Source: SAR86 cluster bacterium
GTDB lineage: Bacteria; Pseudomonadota; Gammaproteobacteria; SAR86; D2472
Direction of reading: 5' to 3'
Length of the DNA stretch: 8,911 nt
Assembly: GCA_029248485.1 (NCBI GenBank)
Contig: JAQWJG010000062.1
Location: forward strand, 1 to 8,911
The notes under the pieces were generated by a model. It saw nothing but the letters and a program-made list of their open reading frames with translations. It made no database searches and was not told the DNA's origin. A program made the translations under genes and the position numbers. The first letter of the stretch is position 1. Each line of letters starts with the position of its first letter. Shown here piece after piece: positions 1 through 8,155 of the stretch.

Positions 1-2416
1 AGATAAAAAATCATTTATCAAAGCTTGCAGAGAATATGCACAATCTCAGGTTGATAAGCAAAAAAAAGATTTTATTCGATTAGGAGTATTAGGCGATTGG
101 GAGAATCCATATCTATCATTAAATAAAAGTTTTGAAGCAGATACTGTTCGCGCATTAGGAAGAATTATTGCTAATGGTCATCTTGAGCAAGGAGAAAAAC
201 CTGTCCATTTTTGCATGGATTGCAGATCAGCTTTAGCCGAGGCTGAAGTAGAGTATCTGGATAAGCAATCTCATTCTATTGATGTGAAGTTTAAAGTGTT
301 ACCCAAATCTATTGAGTCGCTTTGCTCAACATTTCAAATTGATAAAGTTGAAGAAGCATATTTCGTTATTTGGACGACAACTCCATGGACAATTCCATCA
401 AATGTTGCTGTATGTATCCATGAAGAAATTGAGTATATTTTTGTTAGAGGCGATAACGATCATTTTATTATTGCAAAAGACTTATTGGATGAATGCTCTG
501 ATAGATGGGGTATAGAGTTAGAGGTTCTTGGATCGGTTTTAGGAAAAGAAATTAATGATATCGTCATGGCTCATCCTTTGTATAAAAGGGAATCAAAGCT
601 ATTGCACGGAGACCATGTCACCACTGAAAGTGGAACTGGTTGTGTGCATACTGCTCCAGCGCACGGGTTGGATGATTATTTTATTTGCATAAAGAATGGT
701 CTTGAATCTGTAAAAGCCTTGGATAATCGTGGCATTTTTAAAGAAGAATACGGATCATTAAGCGGCTTAAGTACTAAGAAAGGAGACCCGATAGTTATTG
801 AATTATTGCAGGACAACAACGCATTACTTGCTCATCAACAATATGATCATTCATACCCTCATTGTTGGAGGCATAAGTCACCAGTCATTTTTATGTCAAC
901 CCCACAATGGTTTATCTCAATGAAGAAATCTGGTCTTAGTGATGGAGCAGTGAATGCAGTTAAAGATGTTAATTGGGAGCCCAGCTGGGGAGAGGAACGT
1001 ATTCTTTCAATGCTTGAAGATCGACCTGATTGGTGTATTTCAAGACAACGAAATTGGGGCGTTCCAATCACCTTAATTATTCACAATGAAACAGGCGAGA
1101 TTCATCCTAAACAGAATCTTCTTTTTAATCAAATTGCAGATGTTATTGAGAAAGAGGGTATCGAGGGTTGGGATAATTTAAGCCTTGATTCTTTGATTGA
1201 TGATGCCGATTCCTATTCCAAGGTTTTTGATACCTTGGATGTTTGGTTTGACTCAGGCGTAACTCACATGTGTGTTTTAGATAAGTTATATGGTGCAGAT
1301 GTGGTTGCAGATCTTTATCTAGAGGGATCAGATCAGCATAGGGGATGGTTCCAATCCTCCTTGCTGACTGGAATTGCGATAAATGGCATGGCTCCCTACC
1401 ACTCTGTTCTCACTCATGGATTCGTAGTTGATGATGAAGGTAGAAAACAATCCAAGTCTTTAGGTAATACTATTGCACCACAAAAAATTTGGGATACATT
1501 GGGCGCTGATATTTTAAGACTATGGATTGCTTCAACTGATTTTAGAAGCGAAATGGTCGCTTCTGATGAGATATTTAAGAGGGTTTCAGATCAATACAGA
1601 AGAATAAGAAATACCTTTAGATTTTTATTGGGAAATATCAATGACTTTGATGCAAATAAGGATTCTATTGAGCTAAATAATCTACTTGAACTTGATAAAT
1701 GGGTTTTGCATGAACTTGCTCTTTTGCAAGAGGATGTAAAGGAATCATATAAAGCCTATTCATATCACCAAGTTATTCAGAGAATACATAATTTTTGCGT
1801 CAATCAATTAGGCGGTATTTATCTTGATATTATCAAAGATAGGCAATACACCACTCAGCAAGATTCTGAGATCAGAAGATCTGCTCAAACCGCAATGCAG
1901 TTAATTGTTAATCAGCTCGTCGTATTAATCTCCCCTGTCTTGTCTTTTACAGCTGAGGAGATTTGGCAAGGCAATGATTTTCTCTTAGCAGAGGCAGACT
2001 CAGTATTTTTATCAACCTTAAAAGATTTAGAAAGTTTTGACAGCGATCTTTCAAATGCAGATTGGAAGAGATTGCTGGAGATCAAAGAAGAAGTTAATCA
2101 AAATATTGAAGAGTCTAGAGCTGCTGGAGTTATAAAGGGCTCATTGGATGCATCAATTGAGTTAATTCTTCATTCCGATGATTTTCACTTAACGAATAGG
2201 TTTGCATCAGAAATGCATTTCTTTTTAATTGTTTCAGAGTGCAACATTCTCCAAGGAGATTCTTTAAAAATATCTGTATCTAAATCATCCGCAGAAAAAT
2301 GTGTGAGATGTTGGCATAGAAATAAATCAGTTGGTTCTAGTAACAAGCATCAAGAATTATGTAATAGGTGTGTAGAAAACCTAGATGGTCCAGGAGAGGA
2401 TAGAAGATTTGCTTAG
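1..2416 (+). CDS. ileS: Isoleucyl-tRNA synthetase, 5'-truncated by window edge
   Basis: Class I aminoacyl-tRNA synthetase that charges tRNA-Ile in the cytoplasm and hydrolyses mischarged Val-tRNA. The reading frame is open from base 2 and clearly belongs to the enzyme well upstream of the first in-frame ATG at 215 (REYA..QVD, DFIRLGVLGDW, ALAEAEVEY are IleRS-typical), so that ATG is internal. About 804 residues are visible against about 940 in E. coli; the missing N-terminus would carry the HIGH motif. Seen in order: CP1 editing domain with WTTTPWT (371-391) and GTGCVHTAPAHG followed by DDY (from 632), the catalytic-core strings WCISRQRNWGVP (from 1031), DTLDVWFDSG and SDQHRGWFQSS (1328-1360), a KMSKS-loop equivalent reading KQSKS (1445-1459), the anticodon-binding helical domain, and a C-terminal zinc finger with two CxxC pairs (Cys codons at 2300, 2309, 2360, 2369). 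This is the bacterial, E. coli-like architecture. Its 3' end overlaps lspA. Confidence 0.97.
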   Translation, partial: DKKSFIKACREYAQSQVDKQKKDFIRLGVLGDWENPYLSLNKSFEADTVRALGRIIANGHLEQGEKPVHFCMDCRSALAEAEVEYLDKQSHSIDVKFKVLPKSIESLCSTFQIDKVEEAYFVIWTTTPWTIPSNVAVCIHEEIEYIFVRGDNDHFIIAKDLLDECSDRWGIELEVLGSVLGKEINDIVMAHPLYKRESKLLHGDHVTTESGTGCVHTAPAHGLDDYFICIKNGLESVKALDNRGIFKEEYGSLSGLSTKKGDPIVIELLQDNNALLAHQQYDHSYPHCWRHKSPVIFMSTPQWFISMKKSGLSDGAVNAVKDVNWEPSWGEERILSMLEDRPDWCISRQRNWGVPITLIIHNETGEIHPKQNLLFNQIADVIEKEGIEGWDNLSLDSLIDDADSYSKVFDTLDVWFDSGVTHMCVLDKLYGADVVADLYLEGSDQHRGWFQSSLLTGIAINGMAPYHSVLTHGFVVDDEGRKQSKSLGNTIAPQKIWDTLGADILRLWIASTDFRSEMVASDEIFKRVSDQYRRIRNTFRFLLGNINDFDANKDSIELNNLLELDKWVLHELALLQEDVKESYKAYSYHQVIQRIHNFCVNQLGGIYLDIIKDRQYTTQQDSEIRRSAQTAMQLIVNQLVVLISPVLSFTAEEIWQGNDFLLAEADSVFLSTLKDLESFDSDLSNADWKRLLEIKEEVNQNIEESRAAGVIKGSLDASIELILHSDDFHLTNRFASEMHFFLIVSECNILQGDSLKISVSKSSAEKCVRCWHRNKSVGSSNKHQELCNRCVENLDGPGEDRRFA

Positions 2417-2885
2417 CATAAAAAAAGGCTATCTTGTTATATTGTTCTTAATTGCAATTGACTTAGTATCAAAATTTGTTGCCGAAGAAAACTTAGTTTT
2501 TGGAGAGGCAATCCCACTGATACCAATATTGGATTTATTGCTGGTATTCAATTCAGGCATAGCTTTTAGTATTTTTGATTTTAATAATAATGTGTTTAGT
2601 TTTGGTTTATCTCTACTTGGATTATTGATCGTTTTCTATCTTCATTCACTATATAAAAGTGAAGAATCTTCTATTAATAGCTTTTCTTTGATCTTAATTA
2701 TTGCTGGAGCGCTTGGGAATATTCTTGATAGATTACCAGATGGAGTGGTAACTGATTTCTTATTTTTTCATGTTGGCAATACTTCATTTTTTATCTTTAA
2801 TTTCGCTGATGCTTTTATTTCAATTGGCGCTGCTTTATTTTTCTTGACGGAGTTTAAAAAATTTCTTCAAAATAGATCAGGATGA
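2385..2885 (+). CDS. lspA: Lipoprotein signal peptidase (signal peptidase II)
   Basis: Inner-membrane aspartyl protease that cleaves the signal peptide of diacylglyceryl-prolipoproteins. At 166 residues it has the family's usual size and four hydrophobic segments (about residues 15-33, 70-90, 99-117, 134-156). Family motifs are present: IDLVSK in the first segment, FNSGIAFS (55-62), GALGNILDRL with catalytic Asp115, and FNFADAFISIG with catalytic Asp142. The gene overlaps the end of ileS by 32 bases and shares an ATGA overlap with ispH, so it is almost certainly cotranscribed and translationally coupled. The start is uncertain: ATG 2385 has no clear ribosome binding site, whereas an in-frame TTG at 2409 lies 8 bases after a purine-rich AGGAGAGGA (2392-2400) and would give 158 residues with a shorter hydrophilic N-terminus. 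Either version keeps all motifs. Confidence 0.95.
   Translation: MVQERIEDLLSIKKGYLVILFLIAIDLVSKFVAEENLVFGEAIPLIPILDLLLVFNSGIAFSIFDFNNNVFSFGLSLLGLLIVFYLHSLYKSEESSINSFSLILIIAGALGNILDRLPDGVVTDFLFFHVGNTSFFIFNFADAFISIGAALFFLTEFKKFLQNRSG
2392..2411 (+). promoter_or_regulatory. Possible lspA ribosome binding site and TTG start
   Basis: AGGAGAGGA (2392-2400) is the best Shine-Dalgarno-like stretch near the lspA start and is followed after 8 bases by TTG (2409-2411), in frame with lspA and immediately before the ileS stop (2414-2416). It lies inside ileS, encoding the residues just after the zinc finger. It may serve the TTG start instead of ATG 2385; purine richness also reflects the Gly-Glu-Asp-Arg codons, so the signal could be coincidental. 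Confidence 0.4.
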
Positions 2886-3823
2886 GGACTAAAGTTTTAT
2901 TGGCGAACCCAAGAGGATTTTGCGCTGGAGTAGATCGAGCTATTGATATCGTTAACCAGGCTTTAAAAAAATTTGGACCACCAATTTATGTTCGTCATGA
3001 AGTTGTTCACAATAAAACTGTAGTAGATGAATTAAAGTCTAAAGGCGTCATATTTGTTGATGAGCTCAGTGAAGTCCCTCAATCATCTCATGTTATTTTT
3101 AGTGCTCATGGAGTATCTCAGAAGGTTGAAAATGAGGCTAAAGAATTTAACCTGATATCTTTCGATGCTACATGTCCTCTAGTAACGAAGGTTCACAGTG
3201 AGGTTCAACGCCATGTCAGAGCTGGCAGAGATATTATTTTAATTGGTCATGAGGGACATCCTGAAGTAGAAGGAACGTTAGGAAGACATAATCCTATCAA
3301 TTCAAATAGTAAGATTTATCTCGTGCAAGACGAGGCAGAAGCTAGATCGTTAAGTGTCTCGCAGCCTGAAAATCTTGCATATGTAACACAAACCACTCTA
3401 AGTCTTGATGACACGATTGCCATAGTTAAAATCCTATATAAACAATTTCCTAAAATTATAAAACCGAAAAGCGATGATATCTGTTATGCAACTCAAAATA
3501 GACAGGATGCAGTTAAGCAACTTGCTTTAGAGAGTGATTTTATTGTTGTTATAGGCTCAAGAAATAGCTCCAACTCAAACCGTTTAAAAGAGCTGGCTGA
3601 GAAGTGCGGTGCTAGTTCTGTCTTGATAGATGGTGCTGAGGAGCTTGATTTTAAATCTTTGTCTAAACATAAAAGCATTGGTATAACAGCTGGAGCATCC
3701 GCACCAGAATCAATTGTTCAGAGTGTGGTTCAAGCAATCAGCCTTGAGTTAAATACTGTTGCCGAGGAGTTAGGTGAAAATAAAGAGAATATATATTTTA
3801 GACTGCCTCCTGAGTTACGCTAA
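2882..3823 (+). CDS. ispH: 4-hydroxy-3-methylbut-2-enyl diphosphate reductase
   Basis: Cytoplasmic iron-sulfur enzyme (LytB family) of the last step of the MEP pathway, reducing HMBPP to isopentenyl and dimethylallyl diphosphate. At 313 residues it is full length (E. coli about 316). The three cluster-ligating cysteines are visible: Cys14 in ANPRGFCAGVDRA, Cys98 in FDATCPLVTKVH and Cys201 in DDICYATQNRQ. Substrate-binding and catalytic residues are also present: His43 in EVVHN, His126 and Glu128 in GHEGHPEVEG, the VTQTTLS string (168-174), and the NSSNSNRL motif near residue 230. The ATG overlaps the lspA stop as ATGA, so translation is probably coupled. Unlike E. coli, no fkpB lies between lspA and ispH. 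No convincing terminator follows; 70 bases separate it from ampD. Confidence 0.97.
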   Translation: MRTKVLLANPRGFCAGVDRAIDIVNQALKKFGPPIYVRHEVVHNKTVVDELKSKGVIFVDELSEVPQSSHVIFSAHGVSQKVENEAKEFNLISFDATCPLVTKVHSEVQRHVRAGRDIILIGHEGHPEVEGTLGRHNPINSNSKIYLVQDEAEARSLSVSQPENLAYVTQTTLSLDDTIAIVKILYKQFPKIIKPKSDDICYATQNRQDAVKQLALESDFIVVIGSRNSSNSNRLKELAEKCGASSVLIDGAEELDFKSLSKHKSIGITAGASAPESIVQSVVQAISLELNTVAEELGENKENIYFRLPPELR

Positions 3824-3841
3824 CCCAAAAGATAAAAAAAT

Positions 3842-3870
3842 TTTATGTCTTAAATATCATCCATTACACT
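3842..3870 (+). promoter_or_regulatory. Weak candidate promoter upstream of ampD
   Basis: The 70-base gap between ispH and ampD contains TACACT (3865-3870), which matches the sigma-70 -10 consensus at 4 of 6 positions, with TTTATG 17 bases upstream (3842-3847) as a poor -35 (3 of 6). It would start transcription about 15 bases before the ampD AGAGG ribosome binding site (3883-3887). In such AT-rich DNA matches of this quality are common, so read-through from ispH is an equally good explanation. Confidence 0.22.
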
Positions 3871-3893
3871 GTTTCTATGTCTAGAGGAAAAAT

Positions 3894-4430
3894 ATGATCT
3901 CTCAAGATGGCATCATTGATGTTGCAGAATTTTGTCCATCTCCGAATTTTGATGAAAGACCAAAAAATGCTGTAATTGATTTAATTGTAATACATGCCAT
4001 TAGCCTACCAGCAGGTTGTTATAACACTAAGCTAATAAAAGATTTATTTTTAAACTGCTTAGATCCCGGCAAAGATGAGTTTTTAGAATCTATCAAGAAT
4101 CTCAAAGTCTCTTCTCATTTTTTAATTACGCGTAAGGGAGCATTAATTCAGTTTGTGCCCACTTATAAGAGAGCTTGGCATGCTGGTATTTCTGAATACA
4201 AAGGTAGGAAGAACTGCAATGACTTTTCAATTGGTATTGAGTTAGAGGGTTGCGATGAAGAGGAATTTGAAAAACCGCAATATTATTCTTTATCAAGATT
4301 AATTAATTTTTTGTCTATAGACTTACAAATTAACAAACAAAATATTGTGTCTCATGCGGACATAGCTCCAGGTAGAAAAACAGATCCAGGCCCATATTTT
4401 GACTGGAGTTTATTACAATCGATGTTATGA
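3894..4430 (+). CDS. ampD: 1,6-anhydro-N-acetylmuramyl-L-alanine amidase AmpD
   Basis: Zinc amidase (Amidase_2 / PGRP-like fold) that cleaves the stem peptide from anhydroMurNAc muropeptides during peptidoglycan recycling. The 178-residue protein has no signal peptide or membrane segment, which fits cytoplasmic AmpD and not the periplasmic AmiD type. The zinc ligands fall at exactly the E. coli/Citrobacter AmpD positions: His34 (VIHAIS), His154 (IVSHADIAPGRKTDPGP) and Asp164; the catalytic Glu116 (IGIELEG) and Lys162 are also in place. SSHFLI (73-78) and WHAG (95-98) are further family strings. The N-terminal CPSPNFDERP resembles the start region of other AmpD proteins. An AGAGG ribosome binding site lies 6 bases before ATG. 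The stop overlaps the next gene's ATG as ATGA, placing it in a two-gene recycling unit with the AmpG-type permease. No ampR or beta-lactamase gene is in view. Confidence 0.95.
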   Translation: MISQDGIIDVAEFCPSPNFDERPKNAVIDLIVIHAISLPAGCYNTKLIKDLFLNCLDPGKDEFLESIKNLKVSSHFLITRKGALIQFVPTYKRAWHAGISEYKGRKNCNDFSIGIELEGCDEEEFEKPQYYSLSRLINFLSIDLQINKQNIVSHADIAPGRKTDPGPYFDWSLLQSML

Positions 4431-5671
4431 GAAGAAAGTTATTGGGTATTTTATTACTAGGTTTTGCCTCTGGCCTTCCTTACATGCTTGTCTTTTCAAC
4501 CCTCACAGCTTGGCTAAGAGATGCTGGCATCTCTTTAACTGAAATTGGTTTTTTCGCTTGGTTGGTTTTGACTTACTCTCTAAAATTTTTATGGGCACCA
4601 TTCGTAGATAGATATTCAATTCCAGGATTTGTAGTTTTTGGAAAAAGAAGGGGTTGGATTCTTTTTTCTCAATTAATAATTTTTTTATCGTTGATAGGCA
4701 TGAGCTTTATTGATCCGCTGAAAAATATTCAATTGTTGGCATTGTTTGCATTTTTTGCTGCTTTTTTTGGTTCAATACAAGATGTGGCTGTGGATGCTTT
4801 GAGAATTGAGATAGGTGATGCAAAGGAACAGGGTGATTTAGCAGCCAGTTATCAATTAGGCTATAGGATTGCAATTCTTGTTGCTACGTCTATGGCATTA
4901 ATTTTTGCTGATTTATACAACTGGTCATATGTATATCAATTCATGGGTTTTCTCATGCTGCTTGGATCAGCAGGAGCTTTAATATGTTACGAACCTACCA
5001 ATCACGAAATTGCTATTTTAAGATTTGATGAGGCTTTGGTCGGAGCCTTTAAAGATTTTTTTAATCGCTTTGGTTTATGGTCTGCGGCATTTTTACTTTT
5101 AATAATCTCAACTTATAGGTTAACTGACATTGTTATGGGCCCTATGGCTATGCCTTTTTATTTAGATTTAGGTTTCTCAAAGACAGAAATTGGAGCTCTT
5201 GTAAAAACTATTGCTCTTTTTGGTGCTGTTATTGGATTTTTTGTAGGCGGACTATTAATTAAAAGAATTGCCTTATTTAACGCATTATTATTTGGTGGTC
5301 TTAGCGTACTAATTACAAATTTATTTTTTGCCTATGTTGCAAGCACTGAATCAAATATATCGCTATTATCTTTGATCGTTGGCTTAGATAGCTTTGCAGC
5401 AGGGCTTGTAGGAACAATTAATATTGCTTTTCTTACTAGCTTAGTATCAAAAAAATTTACTGCTGTGCAATATGCTATGTTGACATCATTCATGATGTTG
5501 CCTGGAAAATTTTTTAGTGGTTTTTCAGGGATTTTAGCTGATTATTATATTTCAGCTTCTTCGCTCCAGACGGGCTGGACTTATTTTTTTTACACTACTT
5601 CAGCTATGTCTATTCCTGCACTGTTATTAATTCTTATTTATAAAAAAAATTATGAAGTTAATTCAACATAG
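4427..5671 (+). CDS. ampG: AmpG-type muropeptide permease (MFS)
   Basis: Inner-membrane major facilitator transporter, most likely importing GlcNAc-anhydroMurNAc and its peptides, the substrates that feed AmpD. Seen: 414 residues with about 12 hydrophobic segments; an AmpG-like N-terminus with LLGFASGLPYML (10-21), IGFFAW (40-45), SLKFLWAPFVDRY (51-63) and the cytoplasmic loop FGKRRGW (71-77); then SIQDVAVDA (116-124) and LGYRIAILV (144-152), which parallel E. coli AmpG; in the C-terminal half FTAVQYAML (344-352). It is shorter than E. coli AmpG (about 491 residues, 14 segments) and matches the 12-segment size seen in other proteobacteria. Direct ATGA coupling to ampD strongly supports the functional call. 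Its 3' end overlaps the VanZ-like gene by 20 bases. The substrate is inferred from family and context. Confidence 0.88.
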   Translation: MRRKLLGILLLGFASGLPYMLVFSTLTAWLRDAGISLTEIGFFAWLVLTYSLKFLWAPFVDRYSIPGFVVFGKRRGWILFSQLIIFLSLIGMSFIDPLKNIQLLALFAFFAAFFGSIQDVAVDALRIEIGDAKEQGDLAASYQLGYRIAILVATSMALIFADLYNWSYVYQFMGFLMLLGSAGALICYEPTNHEIAILRFDEALVGAFKDFFNRFGLWSAAFLLLIISTYRLTDIVMGPMAMPFYLDLGFSKTEIGALVKTIALFGAVIGFFVGGLLIKRIALFNALLFGGLSVLITNLFFAYVASTESNISLLSLIVGLDSFAAGLVGTINIAFLTSLVSKKFTAVQYAMLTSFMMLPGKFFSGFSGILADYYISASSLQTGWTYFFYTTSAMSIPALLLILIYKKNYEVNST

Positions 5672-6002
5672 TTTTAGAATTATTTTAGGCATTTCAGTAG
5701 TATTAATATCAGCTCTTTCCATTCAAGAGATTGAAGTTCAATCATCTCTGAACTTCAGCGATAAATTGCTTCATTTTCTTTGTTTTTTGTATTTAACCAT
5801 TGTTGCTTGGTTGGGTAGAATTATTTCCAAGGAATTCTTGCTTTATGTTATAGTCCTCGCCTACGGAATTTTGATTGAGATAGTGCAGATATATATACCT
5901 TATCGATCTTTTGAATTTTTAGATATTTTTGCTGATTTCCTAGGGGTTTTAGCAGGAAACTTCTTAATAAATTTCTTTAAAGATTTATATCCAAAGTATT
6001 GA
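5652..6002 (+). CDS. VanZ-like family small membrane protein
   Basis: 116-residue membrane protein with about four hydrophobic segments (roughly residues 8-24, 38-56, 62-82, 90-109). It carries the sparse VanZ-like signature: DKLLHF (37-42) after the first segment, then Glu76 and Gln79 in GILIEIVQ, Arg85, Asp91 and a D..G..AG pattern (95-102) in the last segment. VanZ-like proteins are named after a teicoplanin-resistance accessory protein, but the function of the short proteobacterial members is unknown, so no role in resistance should be read from the name. The start overlaps the end of the AmpG-type gene by 20 bases and lacks a clear Shine-Dalgarno sequence (poly-A precedes ATG), suggesting translational coupling. 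The envelope-related position next to peptidoglycan recycling genes is suggestive only. Confidence 0.82.
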   Translation: MKLIQHSFRIILGISVVLISALSIQEIEVQSSLNFSDKLLHFLCFLYLTIVAWLGRIISKEFLLYVIVLAYGILIEIVQIYIPYRSFEFLDIFADFLGVLAGNFLINFFKDLYPKY

Positions 6003-6015
6003 ATTAATATTTTTA

Positions 6016-6054
6016 AGCCTTACATAATTCTTAGCCTTTAATTATAAGGATTAT
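6016..6054 (+). promoter_or_regulatory. Candidate groESL promoter/control region
   Basis: The 79-base gap before groES holds CTTACA (6019-6024), 18 bases, then TATAAG (6043-6048): 4 of 6 and 5 of 6 matches to sigma-70 boxes. CTTACA also resembles the sigma-32 -35 (CTTGAA), but no C-rich sigma-32 -10 is present. AGCCTT occurs twice, 17 bases apart (6016-6021 and 6033-6038), and TTAGCCTT...AAGGATTA (6031-6053) forms an imperfect dyad around a 7-base centre. No true CIRCE element is seen. Which of these matters, if any, is unknown. No terminator hairpin separates the VanZ-like gene from this region. Confidence 0.35.
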
Positions 6055-6081
6055 TGTTATTTTTTAAGCAGGAGATTTGCA

Positions 6082-6369
6082 ATGAAATTGAAACCTTTAC
6101 ACGATAAAGTTTTAGTTAAAAGAACAGACGAAGAACAAACTACACCTGGCGGTATTGTTTTGCCTGGCTCAGCTACGGAAAAGCCTTCTCAGGGTGAAGT
6201 TGTTGCTGTGGGACCTGGAAAAAGACAGGACGATGGAGAGGTCGCTCCAATGGGCGTCAAAGTTGGCGATTTAGTGATTTTTGGTCAGTATGGCGGCAAT
6301 GAAGTAAAAATAGATGGCGATGAATATCTTATGCTCAGCGAGAGTGATATTTACGGCATTTTCAGTTAA
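6082..6369 (+). CDS. groES: Co-chaperonin GroES
   Basis: 10-kDa chaperonin lid that forms a heptamer and caps GroEL during ATP-driven protein folding in the cytoplasm. The 95-residue length is canonical. It begins [13 protein letters not shown] as in other bacterial GroES proteins; the mobile loop that docks on GroEL is recognisable around residues 16-32 with GGIVLPGSA; the roof and core strings GEVVAVGPG (38-46), [12 protein letters not shown] (61-72) and the C-terminal LSESDIYGI follow. A strong AGGAGA ribosome binding site (6070-6075) precedes ATG by 6 bases. groEL starts 31 bases downstream in the usual bicistronic arrangement. Confidence 0.98.
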   Translation: MKLKPLHDKVLVKRTDEEQTTPGGIVLPGSATEKPSQGEVVAVGPGKRQDDGEVAPMGVKVGDLVIFGQYGGNEVKIDGDEYLMLSESDIYGIFS

Positions 6370-6397
6370 ACAATTTAATCAATAATTAGGAGAATAA

Positions 6398-8053
<1,656 letters not shown>

Positions 8054-8071
8054 GCCATCAATCTGTGAATT

Positions 8072-8104
8072 AAAAAAAACGGGGTTTATTCCCCGTTTTT
8101 TTTT
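8072..8104 (+). terminator. Rho-independent terminator of groESL
   Basis: Near-perfect hairpin: A8-CGGGG (8072-8084), loop TTTATT (8085-8090), CCCCG (8091-8095) running into nine T (8096-8104). The G/C core is five base pairs, extended by A-T pairing to 13. It follows the groEL stop closely and is the only strong terminator between ileS and this point. The A-tract on the 5' side means it could also act on the opposite strand, but no minus-strand gene runs into it here. Confidence 0.93.
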
Positions 8105-8112
8105 GCAAGATA

Positions 8113-8118
8113 TATAAT
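8113..8118 (+). promoter_or_regulatory. Candidate -10 box for the PuuD-like gene
   Basis: A perfect TATAAT lies 38 bases before the ATG of the downstream gene. No good -35 exists at the expected distance; that position (about 8090-8095) is inside the groESL terminator's 3' arm (TCCCCG). The gene needs its own promoter if the terminator works, which raises the plausibility, but TATAAT arises easily in DNA this AT-rich. Confidence 0.4.
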
Positions 8119-8155
8119 TATTTAATCACGATTTTTATTTTTTAGGAGTTTAAAT

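Noticed and set aside
215..217. ATG at 215 as the ileS start
   Set aside because: The upstream in-frame codons from base 2 encode clear IleRS sequence, so the gene continues beyond the left edge.
3824..3850. Terminator after ispH
   Set aside because: Only an A/T tract (AAAAAAATTTT) is present; there is no G/C-paired stem, so it would not form a stable terminator.
5652..6002. Glycopeptide resistance gene
   Set aside because: Resemblance is only to the broad VanZ-like domain; no vanA/B-type ligase, reductase or regulator genes are present.
6031..6053. CIRCE operator before groES
   Set aside because: Only the first five bases (TTAGC) agree with the consensus; the conserved ACTC/GAGT core arms and the 9-base spacer are absent.
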